Below are positions 1 through 13,613 of a DNA stretch of 64,000 bases, in pieces. The position numbers and the translations under genes are program-made. Within the stretch, counting starts at the first letter, position 1. Each line of letters opens with the position of its first letter. The notes beneath the pieces were generated by a model that saw only the letters and a program-made list of their open reading frames with translations, made no database searches and was not told where the DNA came from. Source of the stretch: Pithys albifrons albifrons (lineage: Eukaryota; Chordata; Aves; Passeriformes; Thamnophilidae); contig NC_092458.1 in the NCBI RefSeq assembly GCF_047495875.1, forward strand, positions 105,340,227 through 105,404,226, in the 5' to 3' direction.

Positions 1-3000
1 GAAATATATTTGCATGAAATATATATTGAGTCTTTCTTGGTGGCCAGTGTTTTCTGCACTTCTTATGCTGGAAGTCCTGAGGGAATCAGGACGGGATGAA
101 GTCACCACTGCTTGCCTTCTGGTCCATATCAACCAGTTCTGTTCAAATGCTTTTCTCTCTGTAACCTTTATATTTATTCTCTCACAAATTCATTGTTTAT
201 TTACATTTATGTAAATGACTCTTTCTTCATTTTGCTTGGCATTAAGTGCTACATTTTCAGCATCCAATGACAGGCCAGGCACCCTGGCCAGTCCCAAGAA
301 AAAGAGAATTTTATTCTAGGCAGGGCAAAAGAGCAAATACAGAAAAACTCACGTGTATTCTTTCTTGTATTCTCTCCCTTCTTAATAATAAAATATTAAT
401 CAATGTACATTAACCTCAAAGCTTTGTTTCACCATCATCCTCACCATCCAAGAGCCTGAGAGAATTGTCTCACGATGTCCAGAAAGGGATAGCAAAAGAC
501 ATGGTCATACTATCACCCTCTAACAGAACAATTCGCTCCTTTTTTTTTTCTGGATCTGGAGCTGGATCCAGGGCGCGCTCTTTAATCATGTACAACATAA
601 ACCATTCTGAGATTGTAATAATATGTTGCTGCTGCTTACCTAGCAGATTTAGTTTCTCATTCATCAGATGAAATACTGTACTTGTTGAACTTACCTGTGA
701 CTGTTTGACTGGGTGCTGAGGTTATAAAAACTGCTTACCTGCACTTAATACAGAGCATTTGCAGTCATTTTAGGAGTATCTTGGCAATTTAAGTCTCTTG
801 CCTTCCGAATAGTGTAAGTATTGAACAACTAAATATGAATTTTCCTTTTAGAATTTCATCAAAGACATAGTTCTCAAAAGTCACCTGTTTCTAACAGTCC
901 AGGAGTGCCATCCACAGGATGAAATTCATATTTTCATAGCACAATTTCTTTGATACTTTTGTTGGAAAAAAAGTTGTTTTAATTAAGAAAAAAAGTCAGC
1001 AATTTACTTTGATATCACTTACAGTATAATCAAATAGAAAAAACCTTTCTCTCAGCTAATCTTCCCCTTTCTGCTGCAATTGACTGACAGTAAAATACAT
1101 TCTTTAGATCTCAAAATGATTGATAATTGACTTCTAACAGTTTATAAAAAATTAATGATACAAATATACTAGAGTTTGTTCTCCCACCAAAATAACTATG
1201 ATATATTTTATTTTAATACTGTTCTATGGTATTGATGCTGCTTCTGTATTTGTTGAAATCACTAGAGCAAGTATCTCTTTGCCCAAAGAGAGGTCAATGG
1301 ACATTAAAACCTTGAACTTGTGCACGTCTTGGTTATCCAGCTAAGATGAAAGCATATAAAGCCATTTTTCCAAACTAAGGTGATATTCTCTGAGATAGCT
1401 GCTTAAACAGAAAATAGTAATTTCTTCATGTATGTTCTGTTATTGAATATAATACTGCCTTAATAAACTATAATGAGAATAAAAGAAAGGATGTTTGGGG
1501 GTTTCTTTGGAGTGTGGATTTGTTGCTTTTTCTTTTTTTTTTTTTGTTTTTTTTTTTGTTTGGTTTTTTTTGTTTGTTTGTTTCTTTTTGGTTAGATGTA
1601 GGAGGAAAATTTTACCTTTCAAGTAGACAGAAATCTGCAACTCGAATGAAGTATGTTTGTTAAAAGGTAACTGTGCAGAAAATTTTGTAAATCCTCTGTC
1701 ACATCTTTCAAAATACCTGTGAGTTGTTTTTTCCTTGGATACTTTCATAGTGTGAGTCCACATACAGAAAACACTGAAAATTACATTATTTTCAACATGA
1801 GAAACCACTGATGTGCAGCTTCATGATACCTTTGGCCAGTGTTAGTAGCCACACTGACAAAACACTGACAAAATCAGGCTTTGGTGGGCATTGTAAATTA
1901 TCTTTAGTGGTCCTGTAGCATTAGTGGTATTTGTACCATAGTTCTGGAATTGCTGGCCTGAAATTTTTGTGAGCCTTCTGCCATTAGTTGCAATGAAATA
2001 TGAGGTGGACAGCTGCTCAAAGTCTCCTTATTGCCACAAAATAATTTTCTTGTCTTTTCCTCACCCTATTTTCTATCTCTCATTGCTGTTTTCTATGCCT
2101 ATTATGATTTGCCAGCTCACCCCAGCATGCTTTCTTTCCTCCCCTCTGTGCAATTTGTCTGTTTTACTACATTTTCTGTTCCTGCTAACCACAAGGCTGT
2201 GCTGCTCTGAAAAAGTATATGTGAAAAATAATGAATGACCTCAAGTCAAACCTCTCTGAATCTCTCAATATATTTGACCTTGAATGTACTTTATCTTAGT
2301 ATAATTGCTAACACAATAAGTGTCATTACCTCCCTACTGTCCAATTTTTTTTCCACGCTGTTATGCTTTGTGTGTAGTTAGGTCAAGTGCATTAAATTTT
2401 ATTTCTATTCTACAAAATAAATTCCAAAAGTTTCCAAAGGAAAAAGTGATTTTGATACAGTTATCATTTCATTTGGGGAAGGGAGTAGGATTGTGATTAG
2501 AAGTGATTTGAATAGTTTTGGCAATGTTATACCAGAGAAGCCACAGCACAATAAGCAGTTCAGATGCCCAGCATAGCTTGCAGAACTAACCTTCCATGAT
2601 TAATTAATTTTTTTGTGCTCTGAGCTGAAAGTACAATTGAATGGGATGGGATTTTTTAAGTGCAACTGTACATACAGGTAGAAATACAGATTTTAGGACC
2701 AATACAAGAATATCCTATCCAGAGGGTCTGATTCCTAGCTGAAACTGCAGGAAGTGTATTTTCAGGTTGGTTTATTAGGCAAAGATGATGAGGAAAGAAT
2801 GAATCAGAAAACCCTACTGAACTCAAAATCTTACTGTAAAGACCAATATTTCAGGAAATCATCCCTGAAAAGTGTGATTCAGAAATTTATACTATTTTTT
2901 TTTTCACATTTGTGAAACTGCTAGTTACCATTGCACAGGTCAGTGCTTAAATAATGCATCATGTCAAGGGTTATTCTCCCTGATTCATTTCTCATGGATA

Positions 3001-3603
3001 GTAAGTTCTGGCATCGTGGGAGTTCTCTGTTTATTCTATTAATCTCTATAAAGTTCACTGCTGAAAATTGAGAATAATCCTGAAGTATGGACTTAGATAT
3101 TTTACAGGTTGGGGTTTTTTTTATTTTTCCTTGAAAAATATCAATAATGTTTGCTTACTAGACTAGCAACTTCTCACGTCTGAGTGTTTCTTTCTACATC
3201 CTCTGCAATCTTATTCTTTGGTACCCGACTCAGCAAGCAACTCAGTTTGTTTAGGAGTATTAAATTCTTAGTATGTTGCCATCAACATGTGTTAAGGGAA
3301 CCCAAATGTCTCATTTTCCCTTCATTTTCCTATGTTTATCAATGATGACAGTATCACACTTGGCCTAGAGTTTTTATAGCTGTGGAGTTCTTTTTTTCCT
3401 GTATTAGCACATTATTACTTCAATAGGACCTTGGCCTGTAATCAAAAATGCAGAAAAGTGTAGTAATATAGGTGACAGCTAACACTGATAAAACAACCAT
3501 TGCTAGAAGAAGGTAACTCTTCTAGGATTGTAGGCAAAGCCTTGAAAGAGAAAAATATAACTGTTTGTAGATACAAGACTTAAATCAAAGGTGCTATGAG
3601 ATA
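1..3603. other. Intergenic DNA, no gene recognised
   Basis: AT-rich sequence with scattered stops in all frames. The only open frames are short and have no recognisable domain, no supporting splice sites and low-complexity translations. A T/G-rich tract lies near 1521-1589. I see no RNA gene or clear repeat family in the rest. Confidence 0.6.
1521..1589. repeat. T-rich low-complexity tract
   Basis: Runs of 8 to 14 T broken by single G or C, ending in a short (TTTG)n stretch. On the minus strand this gives a Lys/Asn/Thr-rich open frame, which is an artefact of the composition and not a gene. Confidence 0.9.
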
Positions 3604-3905
3604 AGTTGTGGACACCCCATCCCTGGAAGTGTTCAAGGCCACGTTGGATGGAGCTCTGGTTTAGTGAAAAGTTCCTCTGTCCACAGCAGGAGGCTTCAGA
3701 ATAGATGGACTATAAGGACAGTTGGTTAAAGCTTGGTTGTAATAATGCCAAGGTCATGGGTTCAATCCCCTGTATGAGCCACTGACTTAAGAGCTGGACT
3801 CGATGATCCTTGTGGGTCCCTTCCAACTCAGAATATTCTGTGATTCTCTTCTGTGATTCTGACCCTTCAAATCCAGAACACTGTGATTCTATGATTATGT
3901 TCCAT
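3604..3905 (+). mobile_element. CR1 LINE 3' fragment interrupted by a tRNA SINE
   Basis: The left part (about 3604-3712) reads like the 3' part of avian CR1: GTGGACACCCCATCCCTGGA, then TTCAAGGCCACGTTGGATGG, then a GATGGACTATAAGGAC motif. The right part (about 3860-3900) resumes with ACCCTTCAAATCC and ends in TGTGATTCTATGATT, the typical CR1 terminus. The middle is a separate SINE, listed on its own. No ORF2 reading frame survives. Exact edges are approximate because no reference consensus could be aligned. Confidence 0.8.
3713..3860 (+). mobile_element. tRNA-Ile-derived SINE with CR1-like tail (TguSINE1-type)
   Basis: The head resembles tRNA-Ile: an A-box-like AGTTGGTTAAAGC, an anticodon-arm region with TAATAATGCCAAGGTC, and a B box GGTTCAATCCC followed by an acceptor-like CTGTATGAGCCA. 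The tail, from about 3780, reads GACTTAAGAGCTGGACTCGA and then GATCCTTGTGGGTCCCTTCC, finishing in TTCTGTGATTCT, so it would be mobilised by CR1 machinery. From memory this matches songbird TguSINE1. The tRNA part has lost its normal acceptor pairing and is not a functional tRNA gene. Confidence 0.8.
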
Positions 3906-5167
3906 ATGAAGATGGTATAGGGGCTAAGAGGATCGCATAGCTTCTACTGTGTCACCCATACACGTCGAAATGGTTTGCTGTAATTTTAACCTACAGATCA
4001 TAAACACTGAGAATTCTGCCAGCTTTGAGTTTCTAAGCAAACTGCATTCATTGCCTGATCAAATATTAATATGATAAGAGGTCATGCTCCTTTCTGAAAT
4101 CCTATTAATAATTTGTGTATTGGGGGGAGAGGAGCTTCAGTATCATTTTTTAACTTATTCATTTCAGAAATTCTTGGCTAAGGTTTCTAAAATAATACAC
4201 ATCTCAGGTCAAGCCTAAAAATATCAAATTCACTCTGAGCTGCTGGTCTTTACTGGAAACAGATTACGAATGGTGGTGGCGCTATCATTTACTCAGACTT
4301 TTGCAGAACAGCTCACAGCATTATGGAACAGAAAAGCTGATGACTTTTGGAAGGTCTCATTTGAGAGTTAATCTTCAAAACTGACCTTCCCAAACCTGAC
4401 AGGGGAGATGAGCCCATTGAATAATAACCAATTTCTGAAGTAAGGGCAAGGACTGCTAGGGGATGGTCTCAGGCCTTAAGGAATTGCTATCTTTATTCAC
4501 AGGATTTAACGCTCAGTAAATAAGCAGGAAAAGTAAAAAGAAAAATGCCCACTAGGCCAAGGACAGATTTATTTACTCTACAGGCAGTACAGAGCATGGT
4601 GCATTATAAACGTGTTTAAACAGGTTGCTTGGGAACCATCTCAGACTTTTATAACATGATATGACAACCTTTGCTCAATTTTTTGCAATACCAGCCTGGA
4701 TACAGCTGTTCCATAGGCTCCTTATCTTTCTTTTCCACCTGGTCTATGAAAGCAGCAATCATTTGCAACTTTACTGACCCCATGGCTCTTGCTAGTAATG
4801 ATAACTAATAAAGAAGTTAATATTAACATCCACAGTATTACTATTTGTTCTAAACACAATGCCAAAGGAGTATGAGGTCCTCTGTTACAGACCATTATTG
4901 TCACAGTTCATTTGAATATCTCAAATTTACAGAACAATTGTCTCTGTAAATTAAGCTTTATTTTATGAACTCATTAGTGAAAATAAAACTAAACAAGACA
5001 AAGAGTGCCACAATTCCCTTTGTTCAGACTCACATGTCTGTGAGTAAAATGGCTCCCTAGATGATGGTGAGGCTGCTCATTCCTCATCTTCTTTCCCTCC
5101 ATCACTCTAGGAAGCACAAAAGCCTCAGCAGTAAAGCTGCTATTGGATCTGCTTCAAAAGCTTTTTT
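3906..5167. other. Intergenic DNA, nothing recognised
   Basis: No coding exon, RNA gene or repeat family was recognised. The stretch near 4262-4345 is less AT-rich than its surroundings but has no convincing open frame or splice pair. Confidence 0.5.
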
Positions 5168-5420
5168 CACAGAATCACAGGAATTATTTAGATTGGAAAA
5201 GACCTTTGAGATCACTGAGGTCAACCTGTGACTAAACCCCACCTTGTCAACTGGACCATGGCACTAAATGCCACATCCAGGCATTTCTTGAACACCTCCA
5301 GGGATGGTGACTCTGACCCCTCCCTCGGCAGCTCGTTCCAATGTTTAACAGCCCCTTCTGTGAAGAAATTCCTTCCTGACGTCCAACCTGACTTTCCACT
5401 GTTGCAGCTTGAGGCTAAGG
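5168..5420 (-). mobile_element. CR1 LINE 3' fragment
   Basis: Read on the plus strand it starts with the reverse complement of the CR1 terminus (CACAGAATCACAGG), then ACCTTTGAGATCACTGAGGT, CACCTCCAGGGATGGTGACT, CTCGTTCCAATG and AAGAAATTCCTTCCTGACGT. This is the standard order for a CR1 3' end in minus orientation. It is 5' truncated, and the 68-residue plus-strand open frame over it is a by-product of the repeat. Confidence 0.88.
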
Positions 5421-7865
5421 TTGAGATAAGCTGATGTATTTATACCTTCCATCTTGTAAGTTTGGACTTGTGAAGAAACTTCCGGACAAATACTGTGCAA
5501 GAATGTAGGAGGTGATATCTTCAGCAGATGGAAAGATGCTGGTGATAATGGCTGCATAGTGACCTCTACCCCTTTCCATCCATTATGTTTGACCAGCATG
5601 TTGCTCTGCCTTTGACTGGAGCATACATCAGATCTTTGCATCAGTTGAGTGTTGGGCCAAAACTGAAGCAGGAGCCGAGTCAACAGTCAGAGTTATGCAG
5701 TCATGAGGTGTTTCAATAGCCCAGGTACTGGAAAGAGGTAACCTGCAGTGTACACAAGTCAGTTCTGAATACAACCTGATGCAATGTAAGGTCTAAGTTA
5801 TGTACTGAGCAAGAACAGTCAGTCAGTAATATAGACTAACAAAAATAGTGTTGTCAGAAAAAAAACAAACAAACAAAGGACCATATTTATTTGTGGAAAT
5901 CATCTTGAATTTTATTGTTAACAAAAGTGGAGGGAACCTTTGGTGAAAAATAAAAATATTTAAGTGGAACACTTGCAAACACAGTCCAGGATCTTGCCAT
6001 GCTGAAAACCTGACTGCAATGTGAAGGTGTGCTTGACCTTTTACAGGAATCATACCAAATCACACATCTCATTCCCAATGCACATATTTAGTTACAGTAC
6101 TAGAGGGAAGGAGTAGTCTTTCTTATTTACTGTTCCCTATTGCACATTTTTGTAATGTTTAGTCTTTCTTATGCCTAATGCAATACCCTTGTGTTTTTCT
6201 CTAGTATCATGGAGGAAAAATGTTAGATGAAATTTGATGATGAAAAATAAGTGGTAGTTTTGCCTATTTTCCTCCATTCTTATGTCATTGTCCATAAGCC
6301 TTAATTTAAATTAAGGGGAAAGAAAGGGAAAATGAACAGAAAGATTTCCCAAGTTAAATAGTGTCACTTAAATTAAAGTAAAATAATGCCCTTTTCTCTG
6401 ATCTGAGCTGTTTTATTCTTCTACATTCATTACTGACTCTACATACCGCATTTTCTCTCTCTTCAAATATATTATAACCTATCAATTTCCATATGTACAT
6501 CTTCTGGATCCACTTACTGTATAGTAGGCTCATTGTAGAGGAAAAGCTGTTGCTGTTACTTTGCAAAATGTAACTAATTCCAGTGTATTTAAAGGATATA
6601 AAACCTTTTTTTTCTATTCTAATTTTGGCTATTAACTTTACCAAAAATCAACTTTCCAGTATAAATTCAAGTATCTCTGGTGTTTATTCAGTTTTTCTTC
6701 TTATTTCTAGAAAACTTTAGAATAAGTTGGTATTCTCATCATTACCCTAGAAATTAAAATAGGCATCATTTATATATAGAACAGACTATTTTCTTACTGA
6801 GACCAATAAAAAAATTAGGACAGTCACATAACCCACTTAGAACCATCAGTAATATGGTCTTCTCATGAGCGTTACCTGCACTGCCCCAGAAGTGCCACGG
6901 GGGAAGGGCTGGCAGCCCCAGGCAGTCCCTGGATTATACTGGGGGAGCTGTGGAGCAGCTTTCACTCTTTCCCTGAGAACAGGGAAAAGGCAGCAGGCAA
7001 GGAAAAAGAAAATCCACCATCATTATCCTGAAAAAAACTTGAGGATGCTGATGTCACTCTAGATATCTCTGCTTTAAGAAAGTTGTCACAATTGACCCTG
7101 GTAGCCAGAGAAAAGGGGAACATAACACATTAGATTCACAGAGAGCTTGTAAGTTTTCCTGTACAACTGCTGGGAGATTTTATTATAAGGGAGTTTATTC
7201 TTTACTAGATTGAGTGTTAGTATTTTTTTAATTGCATTAACTACTTCTTCATTTCCATTAGTGTTACGATTTTATTAGGCTAACAAAAAATTCTTGCATC
7301 TATGTTTAATGTGTGGTCCCTTCCACCCATCACAAGATTTTTAAAAGTGTACAGTGCTATTCATACTGAAGCTTTGTGTAAGGCAATAAGCAAAAAAGAT
7401 TAAAGCATTGATTTTCAAGATACAACAAACTGAGGTAAAATCAAGGCCTAGCACAACTTACACAATAAAAGATGAAGATGGAGAGATAAGTACATAAGAA
7501 ACTTTAGAAGAGTTTACATGTGGAAGCTACAACTCTAACAGCAGATCCCACCAGCCTCCACTGCAAGAAAAATTAAACCCTAATTTAAATTAAGAGAAAT
7601 CAAAACGTGAGTTACAGAGATACTCTTTATAAGCTGACAGCATTTTTCCTTATTTTCCCTCTAATATTGCTTCAAATGCTCTTGTTGATAATGTCAACAA
7701 CATCTGAGAAATGAAGGACATTCTGCAGGTGATTTGTGGCTATTTAGCTCTCCATGCTTCTTGTTCAAAGGTTAAGAGAAGTGAGCTGAGTTTCCTTATT
7801 TACTGATTATTTGCAATCTGTAAGCTTAAAATGTGCTAGTAGTAAAAATATGAAATATCTGTCTG

Positions 7866-7918
<53 letters not shown>

Positions 7919-10643
7919 GCCCTCATGGCTTCTGATTGTGGTCCAACATTATGAAAACATCCAAAAGGAAAAACATGTAAAAATCAGAGGAATTTGTTAT
8001 GGAGCTAAAAAAGAATCTCTGAATTTGAAGACACAGTGATCTTATTAGAATATAGCTGGGGATTTGGGGAAAGTGCTTGGAGGTGGCAATACAAAAGTGC
8101 TGGGAGATGCACCAAGTTGAATTTTAAGCCGACTCATTATCATGCAAAAGTTGTTCTAATTTAATATCAGATCAGGTCTCACCTCTGCAGTTGTGGGAAG
8201 TGAAAGTGGCTCCAATACAGAGTCAACAAACCTAGAGAGACCCCTTCAGCTGTCTAATCTATTGTTTCAGTATCCAAAGCCTTTAAAAACTGGTCATTTG
8301 AGCAAAAGTGAGTGGAAAAGGAGAAACACACAGATGTAATCAGAGTACAACTGGATTCACTTACCTTTATTAGAGAAATGCTCCCTAGATATAATTTTTC
8401 AAGAAGTAATCTAATTTGGCAATTAAACTAAATAAACTAACTACCTAGGACAACCAGTTCACAAACAAGTAATTCTTATTCTTGTAATTAACATCCTTTT
8501 TTGAAACCTATGTGACTGGATCAGAGTTTCAGGACCGTAATTCTTTCCCCAGGACAGCTGTCATTCTCTTCTACCTAGGAATAATGGTCTACAAAGAAAC
8601 CTCCTTTGACATATTCAGTCTTGTTTCCCATCTACTGGTCTTGATGAGCTTGATTGGACTTTGTTAAGAATCCTATAGAGAAGACTACATTAAGGTGGGC
8701 ATAAAATTACTACTACACTGGAGATGTACCACCTTAGAAAGCTTTGTGGGATATTTCTGGGTTTCCATTTAGAAACAACTTTTGAGGATTTATTTTTCAG
8801 TGCTGAAATCCTGAGTGATTATAATCCATTGTATCCACTTCACACATTTGAAGTTGATTAAAGAGCGATATTTGCATGGGTAAAGCAGAACCTAAGATAT
8901 GCTTGTCTCATCGTAATGGGCACTACTGAAGATGAGAAGTAATGATGAAAAAAAGCACCTCTATTTTTCTGAATAAAAAACCACAACAGCTTTTGCTGCT
9001 TTTTTATTTTTCTAAAACTCAAATTTTCAGCAAAAATAATCTGAATTAAATTTTCTGGTATGTTACTTTTTTTGAAGATACGATTAAAAAGTGAAAGATA
9101 CAGATACATAGGGCCATGTGTTGCTGAAAGATTCATGCCCAAGGACTTCATGCAGCCATCTGGAATGCATTGCTTTTCCTGATCTTTTTAGGAAGAGGCA
9201 ATCCTTTTATCAAGAAGCAGGATTGGTTCAACACACTCTATGTGATCATCAGTTTCCAAGTTAAAGAAAGAACCAAGTAGTTTTGGTAATTACTCAGAGA
9301 CCAGAATGTGATATTTGAAGCATTAGTAGAACAATTTCCAGTAACTGCAGTTTTTCTCAGAAACAAAGTTTGCTTACAGCGGTGTTCTAAAATTTCATAA
9401 CTGTAGCAATAATAACAAAACAGCAACAACATTGCCCTGGAGCAGGAAATTAAGTCTGTCACTTTCTGAAATAGAGTTTATTGTTAAATGCTTTTTTTTT
9501 GTAGCTCAAACTGAAATTTACCATTTCTGTCAAAGTTGCATAGGGTGGGCATTGTCAAAAGCAGGATGAAACTGTAAATTGTTGAAGTATTGACAAAAAG
9601 CATTCCTGTGTGCATGTGTGCATACAGCTGCCTGCTCACTGGTTAACTACATCCAGAACATAAGTAACTTTGGGAACATTGCTGTGTGTTTTCCCTGTTC
9701 TAAGCTGTCGATGCAATAACAAGAGCAGCAGCAAAGGTGCACTTGGCAGAGCTGCACCCTGAAGATTTCTATGCATGTACTTTTTTGCTTCTAAATTGCA
9801 GAGCTAAAATATGTGATTGGTGAAGAGCAGCACTGCCCTCAGGTGGGCATATTGATCCTTCTCTGAGGGAAGCCTTTGACACTTGGAAGAGGTTTATTTG
9901 AAAAGCAGTGCCTAGAACTTTACTGCCGGCAAAACATTTGTGCTTGGATTGGAACTTTCAAGTCCAGGTTTTAATATGAATAATAAAAACCCTTTTATTG
10001 TTAGGGATTTTGAGGTGGGTGATATTTTTTTATGGTTTGGGGGTTTTTTTGGGGGGTTGCATTTTTTCCCAGAAATCTGTGAAATATTTCTATGCAAGAT
10101 GAGAAATCACTGCAATATAGAAGTGGGGAGTACATTTCTCTTTCATAACCTATAAGCATTGCAGTGTCAGTAAAGGTGAGTTCACTTGCTTGATGTCTTG
10201 TTCACTGTGTCACAAACTTTCAACTCTGAAACGAAACATTTAGTGAGGACTTGCCAATAATCTGATTAGAATAAAATATTCAGCTTTTTGAGATCTTAAT
10301 CTTTTGGCCACTGAGCAATGCACAATAAAGGCTAGCTCAGAACAATAGCAAAAATATTACTATTTGAAGCTAATCAGAAAGAAGGGGAATAAAATGTTTT
10401 AATTTTGTGTGTTTACAACCATATTTTTATATAAATATTGTTGTTAATCAGTTGTTTCTCTTTAAATAAACCTTTCACAGGCTTTCCTCCAGTTACCAGA
10501 TGACTGACGGCAGCCTCCTGAGAATGGATTTTCAAAAGCTTTGCATCTACTTTGCAAAGTTTTATTATAATAAATTTTCATATAAAACAGAATCAGAAGT
10601 CTACTTAAGCCAAAGCATCTGACTGACCCAATTTAAAACCTTT
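5421..10643. other. Intergenic DNA with one microsatellite
   Basis: No gene supported. Apart from the (CTAT)n tract listed separately, I see AT-rich unique-looking sequence. Short open frames at 6865-7062, 8858-9151 and 9940-10155 have no recognisable protein similarity or splice context. Confidence 0.5.
7861..7917. repeat. (CTAT)n tetranucleotide microsatellite
   Basis: Two CTGT-type units lead into about twelve perfect tandem CTAT units, closing with CTTT. The purity suggests that length may vary between individuals. Confidence 0.97.
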
Positions 10644-10835
10644 ACTATCATACAATCATCTACTTCCAACCTCCTCTACTAGACCAGTTTGCTCAAAGCC
10701 CCATCCAGCCTTGCCTTGAACACTTCCAGGGATGGTGCATCCACAACTTTTCTGGGCAACCTGTGCCAGTGCCTCACCACCCTCACAGGGAACAATTTTT
10801 TTCCAGTATCTAATTTAAAACTGCTCTCTTCTTTC
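10644..10835 (-). mobile_element. CR1 LINE 3' fragment
   Basis: Contains the minus-orientation CR1 series ACTAGACCAGTTTGCTCAAA, GCCCCATCCAGCC, CACTTCCAGGGATGGTGCAT, CTGTGCCAGTGCCTCACC and a degraded AATTTTTTTCCAGTATC segment. The extreme terminal TGATTCT repeats are worn away to CATACAATCATC. It is non-coding. Confidence 0.85.
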
Positions 10836-13613
10836 CTAGGGAAAATAAAAATGAATGAGAGTGTTCTGAGTAAATTATTCTTGAAAAGTCCATGCTCTAA
10901 CCTCTCTGTTTACCTAACATCTGTTTCATTTGGGGTGCTTACAGGCAGTGGGAATATTTTCTCCACTGTTTTTAATATGTTTGTCCTTGAAATTGAGCCT
11001 TCATTCAATGTCAAAATAACATAGATTTGGGGGTTTAAGCCATCTCATTCTTCTTTTTTCTTTTTTTTTTCCCCTCAATGTATTATATGGTAGTCCATCT
11101 AAAGCCATTAGCATTTGTATTTTATGATTCATTTAGAGAGATGTTTGGGGGGGTTAAGTATCTTAAGAAATATTTTCTCAGATCCAGCTAACTGAAAATA
11201 TCTGTTTACCAATAATTATTCTCTAACCAATTTTTTTTTACCAATATTTCAGGCTAAGACCTTGATCCACTCTTGGTAAGCTTCATTTCTTTGGCCATAA
11301 GAACATGGCTGAAATTTCTAATAAAGAAGTAGCATCTGCTTCTTTGCTGGTTTTATTGGCAAATCTTCCCTTACAAGTGTATTTTTCTTGCTCTAATTGA
11401 TTCTTTACCCTAGTATAATTTCTCTGGCTCAACAGAAATTTCTCAGAGGGAGGACTTTTTACTTCTCTTGTTCTTCATTTAGAGACTGACTTTACTGTAC
11501 CAGCTTCATGCCAGAGGGAAGGTATATGATATAATATGCTTAGCTTTAAGCATGTGTTTCCATGTTTTACTGAAGCAAAGCTAAAATTATGAATTAAGTT
11601 TAATTTTCTCTTGTTGATTTTCCAACTGTTGTGGCAATATGTTTCCCTCAACAACTAATTTGTTTAGTATTCACAAACATGCAAGTTATTTTAAAACTAT
11701 TCTTGAGTTGATCATCACCTCATCTCACCTAAACACATGTTAAAAAGTGGGACTAAGCTTCACTGGTTTTTAAGTAGACTGATTAATCAAAATAAAGTTG
11801 AGACTTTTAATGTGGTTTAACTTCTTTTTATATGCTGACAAGAGTTTAAAGCTAAGCTGAAATTTTTATAGATACAGAAACTGAACGAGATGCACTACAG
11901 CTTGTTACAAAATTACTTTTAAACATTGTTTCTTAATTAAAAATGTATTTAAGAAACTGCTTTTGGATGTAGATTTAAAACTCAGCTGAAATTTGAGACA
12001 TTCACAGTGAATTTCACTTTTAATTAACTACTGTGAATATGTAGTGAAGTAAGGTTCAAATGCAAGTATGGTTTTTTTCTTTTTTTTTAAACAAAAATGC
12101 CATTCTAGGATCTCCTGTGGTTTGTTCTACACCCAGAGATGTCAGAGAGATGATGTCAGGGAGAGTCTCCCCATTCAAGTGGGCTTTGGATCAGGCCAAT
12201 TTCCAGTTATGATCAACTGGATTTAGGAGAGCTAGTTGACATAATTTGTAGAAAAGCAGTGGGCTATTTCCAAAGAAACATGCCCTACACCTCTATTATT
12301 AGCTGAACCTTCCAGATATTAGAACAGGCAACTTAATTATTTATATCTGTCCATTTTGAATGATAAAAGGAACATATCTCCTTGCTACCTAAATGTCAAT
12401 ATAAAAAACCCCCCACCACCTAATGAAGCTGAACTCACAGCTTCAGGAAAGAACATTTTACTTCTATTATTCTACAAAATTGCAAAAGGACTAATACAGC
12501 CTGGGGTAGATTGTGAAATGAATTATCCTTAGTTGCACTTTTCCTTATGGCCTCATTCCAAAGCAAAGCACTTTCCTTTCATTCTCTATGAACATCTTTT
12601 GCTGTCATCCCCCAGTTTATTTTACTTTAGGGACATGATCAGCTTTTATCTGCCATTAAAGATCCACTTCTGACAGCAGGTAACGGCATTAAGAACCTTT
12701 TGCCTTCACTATCACTTTAGACTCTTTGTGCCATAAAATTGGCCCTTTTTTCCTTCTTAGTTTGCAGATAGTAAAAGCTGATGCATCAGCCTCCTCTTTG
12801 CTTCTGACTGGGCACCAAGAAATGAACAGGCAAAAAGCCAAATCCAAATGAGATCAACAGAAAGACCAAAAAGCATTCCACAATGTGTTCGGTTTCTTTC
12901 CCCTCAACTTTTCATTTTGCCTAGAATTTCATATTGACTCTACAAAACAGGAAAGACTGACTCTCTACAAAACCCCTTTACTTAAGAACTGAAAGGTAAA
13001 CCCCTCTTTTACTGTAGATTGAGGACACACTCTATAATCAATTTGGTCACTTTGCATAAGTGACCTTGTGTAAGATCAAGGGAGCAGTGCATGATTCAGG
13101 GTCCTTGCAGGGTTGCCAGGCTCTGGTTCCGTATATACTCCACTGAATTGAATACAGATCCTGAATTTGTCTCCCTTATCCATTACTTAACCTCTGTATC
13201 TGTTCATCAGCACCAGGATCCCCTTGATCATCTGGCTGGATTTGTTTTGATGTTGTTAGGCAGCATGAGGAGGCGACGTGTTATGTTCTGTGAGCAGTGC
13301 AGCGGTAGCGAGTGAAGGATTAATGTTCTCTGACCCCTCTTCAGTCATCTCTGGCTTAGCTGAGCCAGCACAAGGAGCACAATTTTAATCTGATACTGTC
13401 CAGTGAGAATTAAAAAAAAAGTCTCCTTTAAAGAACCCATAAAGCACTTAGAAACCATAAAAGGTTTCTAAGGGACTGCAGTTTATATGGGCTTTACCTG
13501 AATCTGAACTTTACCAATAGAACGATGTAATACATGGCCTGGAATACAACTAAAAATAAATTATTTCCCATTTGCATTGAAAGTCAGACTAATAATCTAT
13601 TACACATTATCAT
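10836..13613. other. Intergenic DNA, no gene recognised
   Basis: AT-rich sequence without supportable exons. A small CpG-containing patch near 13262-13315 sits in a 74-residue open frame without recognisable similarity, and I do not call it a gene. Confidence 0.5.

Noticed and set aside
1440..1808. 122-codon minus-strand open frame
   Set aside because: The Lys/Thr-rich middle derives from the T-rich tract and there is no recognisable domain.
3713..3790. A tRNA-Ile gene
   Set aside because: The A and B boxes are degraded, the cloverleaf does not close and a CR1-like tail follows directly, so it is a SINE head.
5228..5434. Plus-strand open frame of 68 codons
   Set aside because: It lies on an inverted CR1 3' end, as do the frames at 10689, 13708 and 43272.
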